DNA of 64,000 bases from DASTFY01 sp963813375 (GCA_963813375.1 CAWEYT010000002.1:62001-126000); one strand, 5' to 3'; shown: positions 26,464 to 35,339, counted from the first letter of the stretch. Numbers and translations: made by a program. Notes: a model not told the origin generated them from the letters alone.

Positions 26464-27471
26464 TCAGGGCTGGCGGGCCTGGCCCGAGCGGGGCGCGAGT
26501 TGGAGGCTGCGGACGTCGACAGCCTCGAAGGCCGAGCCCGGGACACGGTGCAGTTCGTGGAGCACGGTGTTGTTCCAGCGGGCGTCCGGCGCGCCGCTGA
26601 TGAACCAGGGCGACCCGTTGTCGGCCAGCACGATGCCGTAGGTCTTCATGGCCCGCAGGATCACCCGCACCTGGGGCGAGTACGAGCTCTCGTCGAAGCT
26701 GGCCTTGAGCCGGAAGCGCTGCCCCATCGGCGGGTACTGCGCACCGGTCAGTGACGAGGCGTCGTGCGTGGCCGGCCACACGTGGGCATCACGTGTCTGG
26801 GGCGCGGTGAAGCGGATGGCGTGGCGGATGACGCCGGACGCGACCTCGTCGTAGCGCACCAGCCCGGGCAGGATCGGGAAGCCGGCGGCGTCGGCCGACG
26901 TCCAGGTGTCCGGCCGGAGCGCATTCGATCGCAGATCGAACACCGCGCCCGCGTAGGCCCGCCAGCTTCCATCGCCGTTCGGGTAGGCGCTGAACAACTC
27001 ATAGAGCCGGCACGTGCCCTTGTCGACGACGAGGACGTGGCGATCGCCGGTGGAACCGGACCCTCCCTCGATCGGCGCGTTGGGCGGGATCGGGTACGGC
27101 CCCGGATCGCTCTCTCGCGGCACCCGGAACTGGACCGCCACCTTGGGCTGGCCGGCGTTCACGACGACGTACGGGATGCCGATCGGCCCGCCGTTCCACA
27201 GCCCGGAGCCGAAGTCGGCGTGCATCGTGGCGGTGGCGCCGATGGTGGCCACGTAGGCCGCCGAGGACGGATCGAGCGGGAGCGTGTCGACCCGCGTGTT
27301 CCAGATGTTGTCGGCCGGCAGCATCGGGCACGACACGGCCCCACCGGGCGTCCCCGGCGGCAGCTTCGGCCCGGACCCTCCGGGCGGCACGCACGCCGCG
27401 GCGACCACTGCCATCAACCCTGCGGCTACCGCGCCGAACGGTCGCCTCATCGAACGCCGCCGGTTCCCCAT
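26464..27471 (-). CDS. secreted lipoprotein of unknown function
   Basis: 335 residues with a lipoprotein signal (basic MGNRRRSMRR, hydrophobic stretch, lipobox VAAAC with Cys near residue 27). The mature part is rich in Trp, Pro and Asp: 'ADNIWNTRVDTLPLD', 'DRHVLVVDKGTCRLYELF', 'PILPGLVRYDEV', 'QRFRLKASFD' and 'GIVLADNGSPWFISGAPDARWN'. I recall this block pattern from uncharacterised secreted actinobacterial and proteobacterial proteins, but no function. The conserved aspartates and Asn-Gly-Ser near the end hint at an enzyme or sugar-binding surface. It converges with fabF, 24 bases apart. Confidence 0.7.
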   Translation of the reverse strand: MGNRRRSMRRPFGAVAAGLMAVVAAACVPPGGSGPKLPPGTPGGAVSCPMLPADNIWNTRVDTLPLDPSSAAYVATIGATATMHADFGSGLWNGGPIGIPYVVVNAGQPKVAVQFRVPRESDPGPYPIPPNAPIEGGSGSTGDRHVLVVDKGTCRLYELFSAYPNGDGSWRAYAGAVFDLRSNALRPDTWTSADAAGFPILPGLVRYDEVASGVIRHAIRFTAPQTRDAHVWPATHDASSLTGAQYPPMGQRFRLKASFDESSYSPQVRVILRAMKTYGIVLADNGSPWFISGAPDARWNNTVLHELHRVPGSAFEAVDVRSLQLAPRSGQARQP

Positions 27472-27555
27472 CGCCTTCTCCCCGTCGTCGGGGCCCGCTG
27501 CCGCGCACCGTAGCGCGCTGTAACCGAACTGTCATGTTCGACGCGGGCGGTGGTT

Positions 27556-28020
27556 TCAGGCGTCGACGAGGACGAACATGAGCTCGCACTCGCAGGCCAC
27601 CTGGTCCCCCAGACGGGCCCGGCCCGAGCCCTTGCCGGCCCGGGCCGACATCCGCCCGAACTCGACCTCGAGGGTCAGCGTGTCACCGGGGCCGACCTGG
27701 CGCCGGAAGCGCGCCCCGTCCAAGCCTCCGAACAGCGGCAGCTTCCCGGCGTAGCGGTCGTCGAGGAGCACCGCCAGTGCGCCCGCCTGGGCGATGGCCT
27801 CGCACATCAGGACGCCGGGCAGGGTGGGCCGGCCGGGGAAGTGACCGGCGAAGAACCACTCGTCGCCGGTCAGGTGCCAGCGGGCGACCACCCGCTCCCC
27901 GGGCACCAGCTCGACCACCTCGTCCACGAACAGGAACGGCGGCCGGTGCGGCAGCACCGCCGCCGGCTCGGGGAAGCCCGGAGCCAGGTGCACCAGTGAG
28001 CTGTCGCCTGCGGCGGACAC
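27556..28020 (-). CDS. FabZ-like 3-hydroxyacyl-ACP dehydratase
   Basis: A 154-residue hot-dog fold protein. The FabZ active-site helix is clear: 'FAGHFPGRPTLPGVLMCEAIAQAGAL', with catalytic His in GHFPG and Glu in CEA. The N-terminal LPHRPPFLFVDEV matches FabZ (LPHRYPFLLVD). It would dehydrate beta-hydroxyacyl-ACP, the step missing from the nearby fab operon. It is on the opposite strand and separate from the operon, with bcp next in the same direction upstream. GTG 28020 is the chosen start. Assignment to fatty-acid synthesis is likely; a role in lipid A is excluded by the organism type. Confidence 0.8.
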   Translation of the reverse strand: MSAAGDSSLVHLAPGFPEPAAVLPHRPPFLFVDEVVELVPGERVVARWHLTGDEWFFAGHFPGRPTLPGVLMCEAIAQAGALAVLLDDRYAGKLPLFGGLDGARFRRQVGPGDTLTLEVEFGRMSARAGKGSGRARLGDQVACECELMFVLVDA

Positions 28021-28056
28021 TGCACCGTGACATGGACCGCTCGCTCGCTCATCGCC

Positions 28057-28503
28057 TCAACGCGCGGCGAGCAGGTTGGTCGGTGTGTCCTTCGGGCTGA
28101 TCTTGTACCAGGCCTCCTGCACCTTGCCCTTGCCGTCGATGAGGAACGCCGAGCGCAGGATGCCCATGCTGGTGCGCCCGTACATCTTCTTCTCCCGCCA
28201 CACGTCATAGGTCTCCGCCACGGCGTGGTCGGGATCGGACAGGAGCGGGAAGCCCAGGGAGTACTTGGCGTCGAAGCGCTTCTGCGCCGAAGGCTTGTCC
28301 GGGCTGATGCCGATGATCGCGGCGTCGCCCACGTCGGCGGCGATGTCACGGAGCCCGCAGGCCTGGGTCGTGCAACCGGGCGTGTCCGCTCGGGGATAGA
28401 AGTAGACGAGGACCGGTCGCCCCTCGAACTCGGACAGCGTGCGCACGGTGCCGTCCTGATCGGGGAGGGAGAACGCGGGAGCCGGATCGCCGGGGGTGAG
28501 CAT
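28057..28503 (-). CDS. bcp: thiol peroxidase of the BCP/PrxQ family
   Basis: A 148-residue peroxiredoxin. The peroxidatic Cys44 and resolving Cys49 form the BCP pattern C-x4-C in 'PGCTTQACGLRD'. 'LVYFYPRADTPGC' and 'GISPDKPSAQKRF' are typical. It reduces organic and hydrogen peroxides using thioredoxin-type electron donors in the cytoplasm. It sits alone, with the structured gap 28504-28725 upstream. Confidence 0.93.
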   Translation of the reverse strand: MLTPGDPAPAFSLPDQDGTVRTLSEFEGRPVLVYFYPRADTPGCTTQACGLRDIAADVGDAAIIGISPDKPSAQKRFDAKYSLGFPLLSDPDHAVAETYDVWREKKMYGRTSMGILRSAFLIDGKGKVQEAWYKISPKDTPTNLLAAR

Positions 28504-28578
28504 GGGCCTCGACCGTAGCCCCGTACCAAACCCGGGGTAGGTGCTCGTCCCGCCCAAACACCCACCCCGGTGGTTCCC

Positions 28579-28638
28579 GCTGGCACATTGCTGTGCTTCC
28601 TGTGCTGATGTGTTAGCACCCGCGGGGTCCCCTGCGGG
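28579..28638. other. structured intergenic region upstream of bcp
   Basis: Two adjacent stem-loops can form. GCTGGCACAT (28579-28588) pairs with ATGTGTTAGC (28608-28617) allowing two G-U pairs, with a 19-base loop; next, CCCGC (28619-28623) pairs with GCGGG (28634-28638). The region is lower in GC than its surroundings. A further perfect palindrome CACCACCGGTGGTG lies at 28688-28701. The 222-base gap contains no convincing gene and may hold the bcp promoter and the terminator of the upstream gene. Confidence 0.35.
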
Positions 28639-28725
28639 AGGGTCATCCTGCGGTTGCGGCGGCTCGTCAACGGATCGTCATACGCCTCACCACCGGTGGT
28701 GGGTCGAGCGATGCGCTCCGTGGCA

Positions 28726-29031
28726 TCAGCGCCGGCGCAGGCCGTGACCGAAGAAACCGCCGCGGGGTCGGGCGTGGGCGTGGTAGTGGTCCGGGATGTT
28801 GCGCATGTTGTCGTCGACGTAGTGGTCGAACTCGAAGTGGGCCTCGACGACGGCGGCCAGCCGGGCGTGGAGCTCGGCCTTCACGTCGGCCGGCGGATCG
28901 GGGTCGTGGCTCCGCCAGACGACCATGGGGACGGCGCAGATCTCGCACTCGGCGATCCAGCACAGCTCGTCCTCATGGAACCAGGGGGTGATGCGAGCGG
29001 CCTCGCAGAGGTCGCAGTGGTCGAGGGACAC
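28726..29031 (-). CDS. small cysteine-rich (zinc-site-like) protein
   Basis: 101 residues with CDLCEA at 6-9, a lone Cys near 24 and CEIC near 30, followed by 'PMVVWRSHDPDPP' and a helical, His-rich C-terminal half (ending 'HYHAHARPRGGFFGHGL'). Two CxxC pairs and nearby histidines suggest a structural zinc site. I do not know a named family. The GTG at 29031 gives a protein beginning directly at the first CxxC. It is upstream of bcp and downstream of the fasciclin gene on the same strand. Confidence 0.6.
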   Translation of the reverse strand: MSLDHCDLCEAARITPWFHEDELCWIAECEICAVPMVVWRSHDPDPPADVKAELHARLAAVVEAHFEFDHYVDDNMRNIPDHYHAHARPRGGFFGHGLRRR

Positions 29032-29107
29032 GGGGTCAGACGGTACCGGCGCCGCGCCGCCGCGAGGAGGCCCGTCGGCCCCCTCGCGGTGGTCGGCGTG
29101 CCCAGGC

Positions 29108-29728
29108 TCAGAGAGCGTTGAGGTCGACGGTCGGCGGGACCAGCACGGCGTCGATCACGTGGATGACGCCGTTCGACGCGGCGACGTCGGTGGCCACGAT
29201 CGTGGCGTCGCCGATCTTGAGCGTGCCGGCGTCGTCGCTGATGGTCGCCGGCGAACCCTCGACGGTGGTCACGTCCCCGGGCGTCACGTCGGCGGCCATC
29301 ACCTGGCCGGGCACCACGTGGTAGGTGAGCACCTTGGTCAGCGCCTCCTTGTCAGCCAGGAGCTTGTCGAGCACCTCCGCGGGCACGGCGGCGAAGGCCT
29401 CGTTCGTCGGGGCGAAGACCGTGAACGGGCCCTCACCCGAGAGCGTCTCGGCCAGCCCGGCGGCCTGCACCGCGGTCACCAGCGTCGAGAAGTCCGGGTT
29501 CGACGAGGCGACGTCGACGATGGTCCCGGCCGCCGCGGCGTCGCTGCCCGGCGCCTCGCTCATCGGCGCCTCACTCATCGGGGTCGTGCTCGGTGGCCGG
29601 CGCTTCGGCCGCGGCGGTCGCATCGGCACCGTATCGGCGCCGGAGTCGTCGTCGCTGCCACACGCCGCGGCGGCGAGGACGAGAGCCGCCACCGGGAGCA
29701 CGAGGGCCAGACGGGCGCGAGTGGTCAT
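29108..29728 (-). CDS. fasciclin-domain lipoprotein
   Basis: 206 residues: a lipoprotein signal (ALVLAAAACG, lipobox Cys near 23), a low-complexity linker and one fasciclin (FAS1) domain with 'TLVTAVQAAGLAETL', 'PFTVFAPTNEAFAAVP', 'LTYHVVPGQV' and 'NGVIHVIDAVLVPP'. FAS1 domains mediate adhesion at the cell surface; the MPT70-like secreted proteins of mycobacteria are relatives. The linker reads oddly basic (RPPRPKRRPP) between about 29570 and 29625; in the adjacent frame it reads 'ATAAAEAPATE', so a lost and a gained base may bracket it. The domain itself is intact. Confidence 0.86.
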   Translation of the reverse strand: MTTRARLALVLPVAALVLAAAACGSDDDSGADTVPMRPPRPKRRPPSTTPMSEAPMSEAPGSDAAAAGTIVDVASSNPDFSTLVTAVQAAGLAETLSGEGPFTVFAPTNEAFAAVPAEVLDKLLADKEALTKVLTYHVVPGQVMAADVTPGDVTTVEGSPATISDDAGTLKIGDATIVATDVAASNGVIHVIDAVLVPPTVDLNAL

Positions 29729-29750
29729 GAGTGATCTCCTTCATGGGGTC

Positions 29751-29814
29751 CGTCCCCGGGACTCCGGGGCGGGGCGGTCGTCCGCCCTCTCGCCCCGTCT
29801 ACGGTCCGGGGACG
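29751..29814. terminator. nested hairpins after the trp operon
   Basis: CGTCCCCGG (29751-29759) pairs with CCGGGGACG (29806-29814); inside it CCCCGG can instead pair with CCGGGG (29764-29769), and GGGCGG with CCGCCC. The cluster lies between the trpA stop and the fasciclin start, the position for a terminator of the trp genes. Confidence 0.55.
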
Positions 29815-29830
29815 CTGACCGGATGAAGAT

Positions 29831-30646
29831 TTAGTACGAAATCTCGGCCGCAATCTCGGCCGCAATCTCGTCCAGGGCCGCTCGGACCTCGGCCACGTAC
29901 TCCCCGACTGCCTCGGGCCCGCCGTCCATCAGGCGGCGGACGACGGAAGCGCCCTGGATCACGCCATCCGCCACCCGCGACGCCTCCTGCGCCTGCGCGG
30001 CGTTCGACACGCCCACGCCCACCAGGACAGGCCGGTCGGTGATCGACTTGAGCCGCCCCGCGAGATCGGTGGCGGTGGCCGCCAGGCTGGAGCGCTCACC
30101 GGTCACCCCGAGCAGGCCGACGGAGTAGACGAAGCCCCGCGCCCGCTCGCAGATCCGGGGCAGGCGCTCGTCGGGCGCGGTCGGCGCCGCCAGCATGACG
30201 GTCTCGATGCCGGCCGCATCCGCCGCCTCGCACCACGGACCCGATTCCTCGAGCGGCAGGTCGGGCACGATGGCGCCGCTCACACCGGCCCGACGCAGGG
30301 CGCCCGCGAAGCGATCGTGGCCGGCCCGGAAGACCGGGTTGTAGTACGTCATGACGGCGACCGGGATGCCGGCGTCCAGCTCGGCCAGTTCCTCGAGCAC
30401 GCCGCTCGGGGTGACGCCGGCCGCCAGCGCCCGTTGCGACGCCTCCTGGATGATCGGGCCGTCCATGACCGGGTCGGAGAACGGGATGCCGACCTCGACC
30501 GCATCGGCACCCGCGGCGGCGGCTGCGCCGATCGCCTCGCGCCAGCCCGCCAGCCCCCCGGTGACGTACGGGACGAGCAGCTTGCGCCCGGCCTCGCGAT
30601 GCGCCCGCAACGTCGACTCCAACCGACCGTTCTCCGCGGACGTCAC
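29831..30646 (-). CDS. trpA: tryptophan synthase alpha chain
   Basis: 271 residues, TIM barrel. It splits indole-3-glycerol phosphate into indole and glyceraldehyde 3-phosphate and hands indole to TrpB. The catalytic Glu is in 'AVEVGIPFSDPVMDGP' and the catalytic Asp in 'GAIVPDLPLEES'; phosphate-binding glycines are in 'LVGVGVSN'. GTG 30646 overlaps the trpB stop by four bases. Last gene of the trp unit. Confidence 0.95.
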   Translation of the reverse strand: MTSAENGRLESTLRAHREAGRKLLVPYVTGGLAGWREAIGAAAAAGADAVEVGIPFSDPVMDGPIIQEASQRALAAGVTPSGVLEELAELDAGIPVAVMTYYNPVFRAGHDRFAGALRRAGVSGAIVPDLPLEESGPWCEAADAAGIETVMLAAPTAPDERLPRICERARGFVYSVGLLGVTGERSSLAATATDLAGRLKSITDRPVLVGVGVSNAAQAQEASRVADGVIQGASVVRRLMDGGPEAVGEYVAEVRAALDEIAAEIAAEISY

Positions 30647-31797
30647 GGCGCCAGCAGGTCCATCATCTGGGCGACGTCCTTGTCGCCCCGTCCGGACAGG
30701 TTGACGAGCACGGTCCGCCCCTGGAGCTCCGGTGCGGCGCGGGCCACCCACGCGATGGCGTGGGCCGGCTCCAGCGCAGGGATGATGCCCTCGCTCCGCG
30801 AGAGGAGCTGGAAGGCCTCGACGACCTCGGCGTCGGTCACCGCTTCGTAGCGGGCCCGGCCGATGCTGGCCAGGTAGCTGTGCTCGGGACCCACACCGGG
30901 ATAGTCGAGCCCGGCCGAGATCGACTGGGCCTCCAGCACCTGCCCGTCCTCGTCCTGCATCAGGTAGCTCTTCATGCCGTGGACCACTCCGGGCACGCCG
31001 CGCCCGATGGCCGCGCCGCCGGCCGGCTCCACACCGACCAGCGCGGCCGGCGTGTCGACGAAGCCGGAGAAGATGCCCATGGCGTTGGAGCCACCGCCGA
31101 CACAGGCCACGACGACGTCCGGAGGACCTCCGAGCCGCTCGTGGCACTGGGCGCGCGCCTCTTCGCCGAGCACGCGGTGGAACTCGCGCACCATCCACGG
31201 ATACGGATGCGGGCCCATGACCGAGCCGAGGCAGTAGTGGGTGTCGCCCACGGTCGCCACCCAGTCCCGCATGGCCTCGTTCACGGCGTCCTTCAGCGTG
31301 CGGCTCCCCGACTGCACGGACTCGACCTCCGAGCCGAGCAGGCGCATGCGGAAGACGTTGAGCGCCTGGCGGTCGACGTCGACCGCGCCCATGTAGACCT
31401 TGCACTCCATGCCCAAGAGCGCGGCGGCGGTCGCCGTGGCGACACCGTGCTGGCCGGCCCCCGTCTCGGCCACCAGCCGGGTCTTGCCCATGCGCTGAGC
31501 CAGCAGCGCCTGGCCGAGCACGTTGTTGATCTTGTGGGAGCCCGTGTGGTTCAGGTCCTCCCGCTTGAGCAGGAGCCGCAGGCCGAGGCGCGAGCCCAGG
31601 TTGTGGCACTCGGTCAGCGGCGACGGCCGGCCCGCGTAGTCGCGCAGCGCGGCGGCGAGCTCGGCGCGGAAGCCGGGATCGACCCACGCTGCACGGAACG
31701 CCGCCTCCAGCTCCTCGCAGGCCGGCACCAGGGTCTCGGGGACGAAACGGCCGCCGAAGTCGCCGAAGCGTCCCTCGACCGGTTCCTCCAGGATCAC
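30643..31797 (-). CDS. trpB: tryptophan synthase beta chain (TrpB1)
   Basis: 384 residues. The PLP lysine is Lys89 in HTGSHKINN; 'ETGAGQHGVATA' and 'CVGGGSNAMGIF' (phosphate cup) are intact, and 'KREDLNHTG' precedes the lysine. This is the classical TrpB1 that pairs with TrpA. The GTG start overlaps trpF by four bases and the stop overlaps trpA by four. A second, TrpB2-type enzyme lies two genes upstream. Confidence 0.95.
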   Translation of the reverse strand: MILEEPVEGRFGDFGGRFVPETLVPACEELEAAFRAAWVDPGFRAELAAALRDYAGRPSPLTECHNLGSRLGLRLLLKREDLNHTGSHKINNVLGQALLAQRMGKTRLVAETGAGQHGVATATAAALLGMECKVYMGAVDVDRQALNVFRMRLLGSEVESVQSGSRTLKDAVNEAMRDWVATVGDTHYCLGSVMGPHPYPWMVREFHRVLGEEARAQCHERLGGPPDVVVACVGGGSNAMGIFSGFVDTPAALVGVEPAGGAAIGRGVPGVVHGMKSYLMQDEDGQVLEAQSISAGLDYPGVGPEHSYLASIGRARYEAVTDAEVVEAFQLLSRSEGIIPALEPAHAIAWVARAAPELQGRTVLVNLSGRGDKDVAQMMDLLAP

Positions 31798-32447
31798 TCG
31801 TCGGCCCAGTCGTAGGGCAACTGGTCCGGGCCCCGGTAGGGCGTCGGCGCCGCGGACCTCGCGGCCTCGATGAACGCCTTCAGCTTCACAGGATCCTTGC
31901 GACCGGGCTCCTTCTCGACCCCGGTCGAGACGTCCACTCCCCACGGCCCGACCCGGTAGATGGCTGTGGTCACGTTCTCCGGCGTGAGCCCGCCGGCCAG
32001 CAGGATGCGCGCATCCTGGGGCGCCTCGTCGACCAGGCCCCAGTCGAACACGAGCCCCGAGCCCGGGCTCGGCGAATCGACCAGGATGACGTCGGCGCCG
32101 TGCTCGGCCGCCCGCGCCAGGCCGGACGAGCCGGCCGGGAACGCCTGGATGACGAAGCGCACCTGCTCCTTGACGGCCCGGGTGACCTCCGGGGTCTCGT
32201 GCCCGTGTAGCTGCGCGGCCTTCACCCCCGACGCCCGCACGAGCTCGGCGACGCGGGACGGGACCTCGTCGCGGAAGACGCCGACGGTCAAGATCTCGGG
32301 CGGCAGCCGGCGCGTGATGTCGAAGACCCGCTGCGGGGCGATCTGGCGGGGCGACGGCGCGAACACGAACCCGACCGCGTCGGCGCCGAGCGCCACGGCC
32401 AGCAGCGCGTCGTCCTCGTTCGTGATCCCGCAGATCTTGATGAACAC
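31794..32447 (-). CDS. trpF: phosphoribosylanthranilate isomerase
   Basis: 217 residues, TIM barrel with the catalytic Cys in FIKICGIT and catalytic Asp in 'VILVDSPSPGSG'; 'QLHGHE' and 'LAGGLTPENV' are typical. Its presence beside an intact hisA matters: streptomycetes and mycobacteria lack trpF and use the dual-function PriA. It is between trpB2 and trpB and overlaps trpB by four bases. Confidence 0.94.
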   Translation of the reverse strand: MFIKICGITNEDDALLAVALGADAVGFVFAPSPRQIAPQRVFDITRRLPPEILTVGVFRDEVPSRVAELVRASGVKAAQLHGHETPEVTRAVKEQVRFVIQAFPAGSSGLARAAEHGADVILVDSPSPGSGLVFDWGLVDEAPQDARILLAGGLTPENVTTAIYRVGPWGVDVSTGVEKEPGRKDPVKLKAFIEAARSAAPTPYRGPDQLPYDWADE

Positions 32448-32471
32448 CCCGGTCGTCGCCCCCTCACTCCG

Positions 32472-33722
32472 TCAGGCGTCGACCAGGCGGCCGTGGTTGA
32501 AGTCGTCGTACGCCTGGAGATCGAGGAAGCCGTGGCCGCAGTAGTTGAAGAGGATGACCTTCTCCTCGCCGGTCTCCTTGGCCGCCAGGGCCTCGTCGAT
32601 GGCGGCCCGGATGCCGTGCCCGGCCTCGGGCGCCGCCACCCTGCCCTCGGCGTTGGCGAAGAGCTTCGCGGCTTCGAACACCTTGCCCTGCGGATAGGCG
32701 ATGGCCTCCATGCGGCCGGTCTTGACCAGCAGGCTGATGATCGGCGAATCCCCGTGGTATCGGAGGCCGCCCGCATGGATGCTCGGCGGCATGAAGTCGT
32801 GGCCGAGCGTGTACATCGGCATCAGCGGGGTCATGCCCGCGGTGTCGCCGAAGTCGTACTCGAAGCGGCCTTCCGTCAGCGTGGGGCAGCTCGACGGCTC
32901 CACCGCCACCAACCGCACGTCCGCGTCCTCCAGGAACGGCAGGGCCAGGCCGCCCAGGTTGGATCCGCCGCCGCACGGCGCGATGACGACGTCCGGACGG
33001 GTCTCGCCGGCCATGGCCAGCTGCTCGCGGGCCTCCAGCCCGATGACCGTCTGGTGCAGCAGGACATGGTTGAGCACCGAGCCCAGCGAGTAGTGCGTGT
33101 CCTCGCGGCTGACGGCGTCTCGCACGGCGTCGGAGATGGCCAGCCCGAGCGAGCCCGGCGAGGACGGATCGTCGACGGGTGAGGGGACGCACTCCGCGCC
33201 CCAGGTCTCCATGATCACCCGGCGGTAGGGCTTCGTCTCGAAGCTCGTCCGGACCATGTACACCTTGCACTCGAGGTCGTACTGGGTGCAGGCGAACGCC
33301 AGCGCCGTGCCCCACTGGCCGGCGCCGGTCTCGGTCGTCAGCCGGGCAATGCCCGCCTGCTTGTTGTAGAAGGCCTGCGGCACGGCGGTGTTCGGCTTGT
33401 GCGACCCGGCGGGGCTGCCCGACTCGTCCTTGTAGTAGATGCGGGCCGGCGTGCCGAGGGCCCGCTCCAGCCGGTGGGCGCGCACGAGCGGGGTCGGCCG
33501 CCACAGGCGCAGGACGTCGAGGACCTCCCCCGGGATGTCGACCCAGGGCGCGCCCGTCATCTCCTGCTCGATCAACGCCATGGGGAACAGCGGAGCGAGG
33601 TCATCCGGGCCGACCGGCTCCCGCGTCGCGGGGTGCAACGGCGGCTGGAGCGGCTCGGGCAGCCGGGGAAGGGCGTTGAACCACGCCGTCGGCATCTTCT
33701 CGGCCGCGAGGTTGAAGCGCAT
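32472..33722 (-). CDS. trpB2: TrpB2-type tryptophan synthase beta-like enzyme
   Basis: 416 residues of the TrpB2 (TrpEb_2) lineage: an N-terminal extension ('KMPTAWFNALPRLPEPLQPP'), PLP Lys109 in AGSHKPNTA, 'ETGAGQWGTALAFAC' and 'PCGGGSNLGG'. TrpB2 proteins lack the loop used to dock TrpA and can make tryptophan from indole and serine on their own, possibly salvaging indole. It sits inside the trp operon between trpC (one-base overlap) and trpF, next to a standard trpB, so the strain carries both forms in one transcript. Confidence 0.92.
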   Translation of the reverse strand: MRFNLAAEKMPTAWFNALPRLPEPLQPPLHPATREPVGPDDLAPLFPMALIEQEMTGAPWVDIPGEVLDVLRLWRPTPLVRAHRLERALGTPARIYYKDESGSPAGSHKPNTAVPQAFYNKQAGIARLTTETGAGQWGTALAFACTQYDLECKVYMVRTSFETKPYRRVIMETWGAECVPSPVDDPSSPGSLGLAISDAVRDAVSREDTHYSLGSVLNHVLLHQTVIGLEAREQLAMAGETRPDVVIAPCGGGSNLGGLALPFLEDADVRLVAVEPSSCPTLTEGRFEYDFGDTAGMTPLMPMYTLGHDFMPPSIHAGGLRYHGDSPIISLLVKTGRMEAIAYPQGKVFEAAKLFANAEGRVAAPEAGHGIRAAIDEALAAKETGEEKVILFNYCGHGFLDLQAYDDFNHGRLVDA

Positions 33723-34546
33723 CACGAGCCTCCTGTCAGCTCTGTCATCTGAACCATCCCCCGGACGGCGGACGCGGGATCCGGGGCCGTCACCAACCCC
33801 TCTCCTACCAGAACGGCGTGGTACCCGGCGTCGTGCAATTCCAAGGCGTCGGCTGCTCCGCGCACGCCGGACTCCGCCACCCGCAACACGCCGTCCGGGA
33901 TGAGGGGCGCCATACGGGCCGCTCGACGGTGGTCCACTTCGAACGTGACCAGGTCCCGCTGGTTGACGCCGATGAGGTCGGCGCCGACCGCCAGCGCCCG
34001 ATCCAGCTCCGCTTCGTCGTGCACCTCGACGAGGGCGTCCAGACCGACCTCGCGCGTGAGCCGGTGGAGCTGCCGCAACTCCGGCTGGGTCAGCGCGGCG
34101 ACGATCAGCAGGACGCAGTCGGCACCCATCAGCCGGGCGTCGCAGACGTCGAGCGCGCTGACGGTGAAGTCCTTGCGCAGGACCGGCAGGGTGGTGGCGT
34201 CGCGAGCGGCGGCCAGGTCGGCCGGTGAACCGCCGAAGAACTCCCGGTCGGTCAGCACGGACAGCGCCGCCGCGCCCCCTTCCTCGTATGCCCTGGCCAC
34301 CACCTCGGGGTCGAGGTCGGGATTGAGGGGGCCTTTGGACGGCGAGCGGCGCTTGATCTCGGCGATCACCGCCAGCGCGCCGGGGCCGCTTGCCCCGCCG
34401 GCGTGCCGCAGCGAGGCGGCGAACGGTCGCGCCGGTGGGCATCGGCCCGCGGACTCGACGAGGGCTCGGAGTGGTCGCGGGTCGGATGCGGCCCGGGACC
34501 GATGCGCCTCGAGGATGCGGTCCAGGTAGGTGGCCACTGCGGGCAC
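33722..34546 (-). CDS. trpC: indole-3-glycerol phosphate synthase
   Basis: 274 residues. Catalytic lysines and glutamates are visible in 'AEIKRRSPSKG', 'LRKDFTV' and 'VAESGVRG', and 'GVNQRDLVTFEVD' is a family marker. First gene of the trpC-trpB2-trpF-trpB-trpA unit; its stop overlaps the trpB2 start by one base. The GTG start lies only 32 bases from the divergent response-regulator gene, so both promoters must be compressed into or overlap this gap. Confidence 0.94.
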   Translation of the reverse strand: MPAVATYLDRILEAHRSRAASDPRPLRALVESAGRCPPARPFAASLRHAGGASGPGALAVIAEIKRRSPSKGPLNPDLDPEVVARAYEEGGAAALSVLTDREFFGGSPADLAAARDATTLPVLRKDFTVSALDVCDARLMGADCVLLIVAALTQPELRQLHRLTREVGLDALVEVHDEAELDRALAVGADLIGVNQRDLVTFEVDHRRAARMAPLIPDGVLRVAESGVRGAADALELHDAGYHAVLVGEGLVTAPDPASAVRGMVQMTELTGGS

Positions 34547-34578
34547 TGTACCGGTGGGCCCTCATGGCACCATGAGCT

Positions 34579-35275
34579 GTGCCCTCCGACCAGACGGTCC
34601 CCGAGCAGACAGTACTGGTCGTCGAGGACGATCCCGCGATCGCCGACCTGCTGGACCTCTACCTCCGCCAGGCCGGCTTCCGGGTGCTGCAGGCGCCGAC
34701 GGGTGAGCGGGGGTTGGAGCTCGTCGCGCAGCAGCGGCCGGTGCTCGTCGTGCTCGACATCGGCCTGCCCGGCATCGACGGGCTGGAGGTGTGCCGACGC
34801 ATCCGCGCCGACAGCAGCCTGCCCATCCTGTTCCTCACGGCCCGGGACGGCGAGATCGATCGCGTGCTCGGCCTGGAGCTGGGCGCCGACGACTATGTCG
34901 TGAAGCCGTTCTCGCCCCGCGAGGTCGTCGCCCGGGTGAAGGCGATCCTGCGCCGGGGCGCCCCGAAGAGCCGCCGACCGGAGCCCGAGCGTCATCGAGG
35001 TGGGCGACGGGATCGAGGTGGACCTCGCCCGGCGGGAGGTCAGGGTGGCCGCGACGCCCGTGGCGCTGGCCAACCAGGAGTTCGACCTCCTGGCCTTCCT
35101 GGCCGCCAACCAGGGACTGGCGCTGTCCCGCCAGCAGCTGCTGGACGGTGCCTGGGGCGCGGACTGGTACGGGGACGAGCGCACGGTCGATGTCCACGTC
35201 CGCCAGCTCCGCCGCAAGCTGGGCGACGACCTGCCCCTGACGACCGTGTGGGGCGTCGGCTACCGCCTGGGATGA
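34579..35275 (+). CDS. OmpR-family response regulator (one frame disruption)
   Basis: Receiver domain with acidic pair 'VVEDDPAI', phosphorylatable Asp in VVLDIGLPG, Thr in FLTARDG and Lys in VVKPFSP. Then a winged-helix DNA-binding domain in a second frame: 'GIEVDLARREVRV', 'FDLLAFLAANQG' and 'TVDVHVRQLRRKLGDD' with 'VWGVGYRLG' at the end. One extra base near 34985 (CCCG where CCG would restore the frame, giving 'EPSVIEVGDG') separates them. It precedes a histidine kinase by 64 bases and is divergent from trpC. The target genes are unknown. Confidence 0.9.
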
Positions 35276-35339
35276 CGGGCCCCCTCACACGATCCGGCTC
35301 ACAGATCGCTCACACCTCCCCTGCACGCTGGCCGGATCC

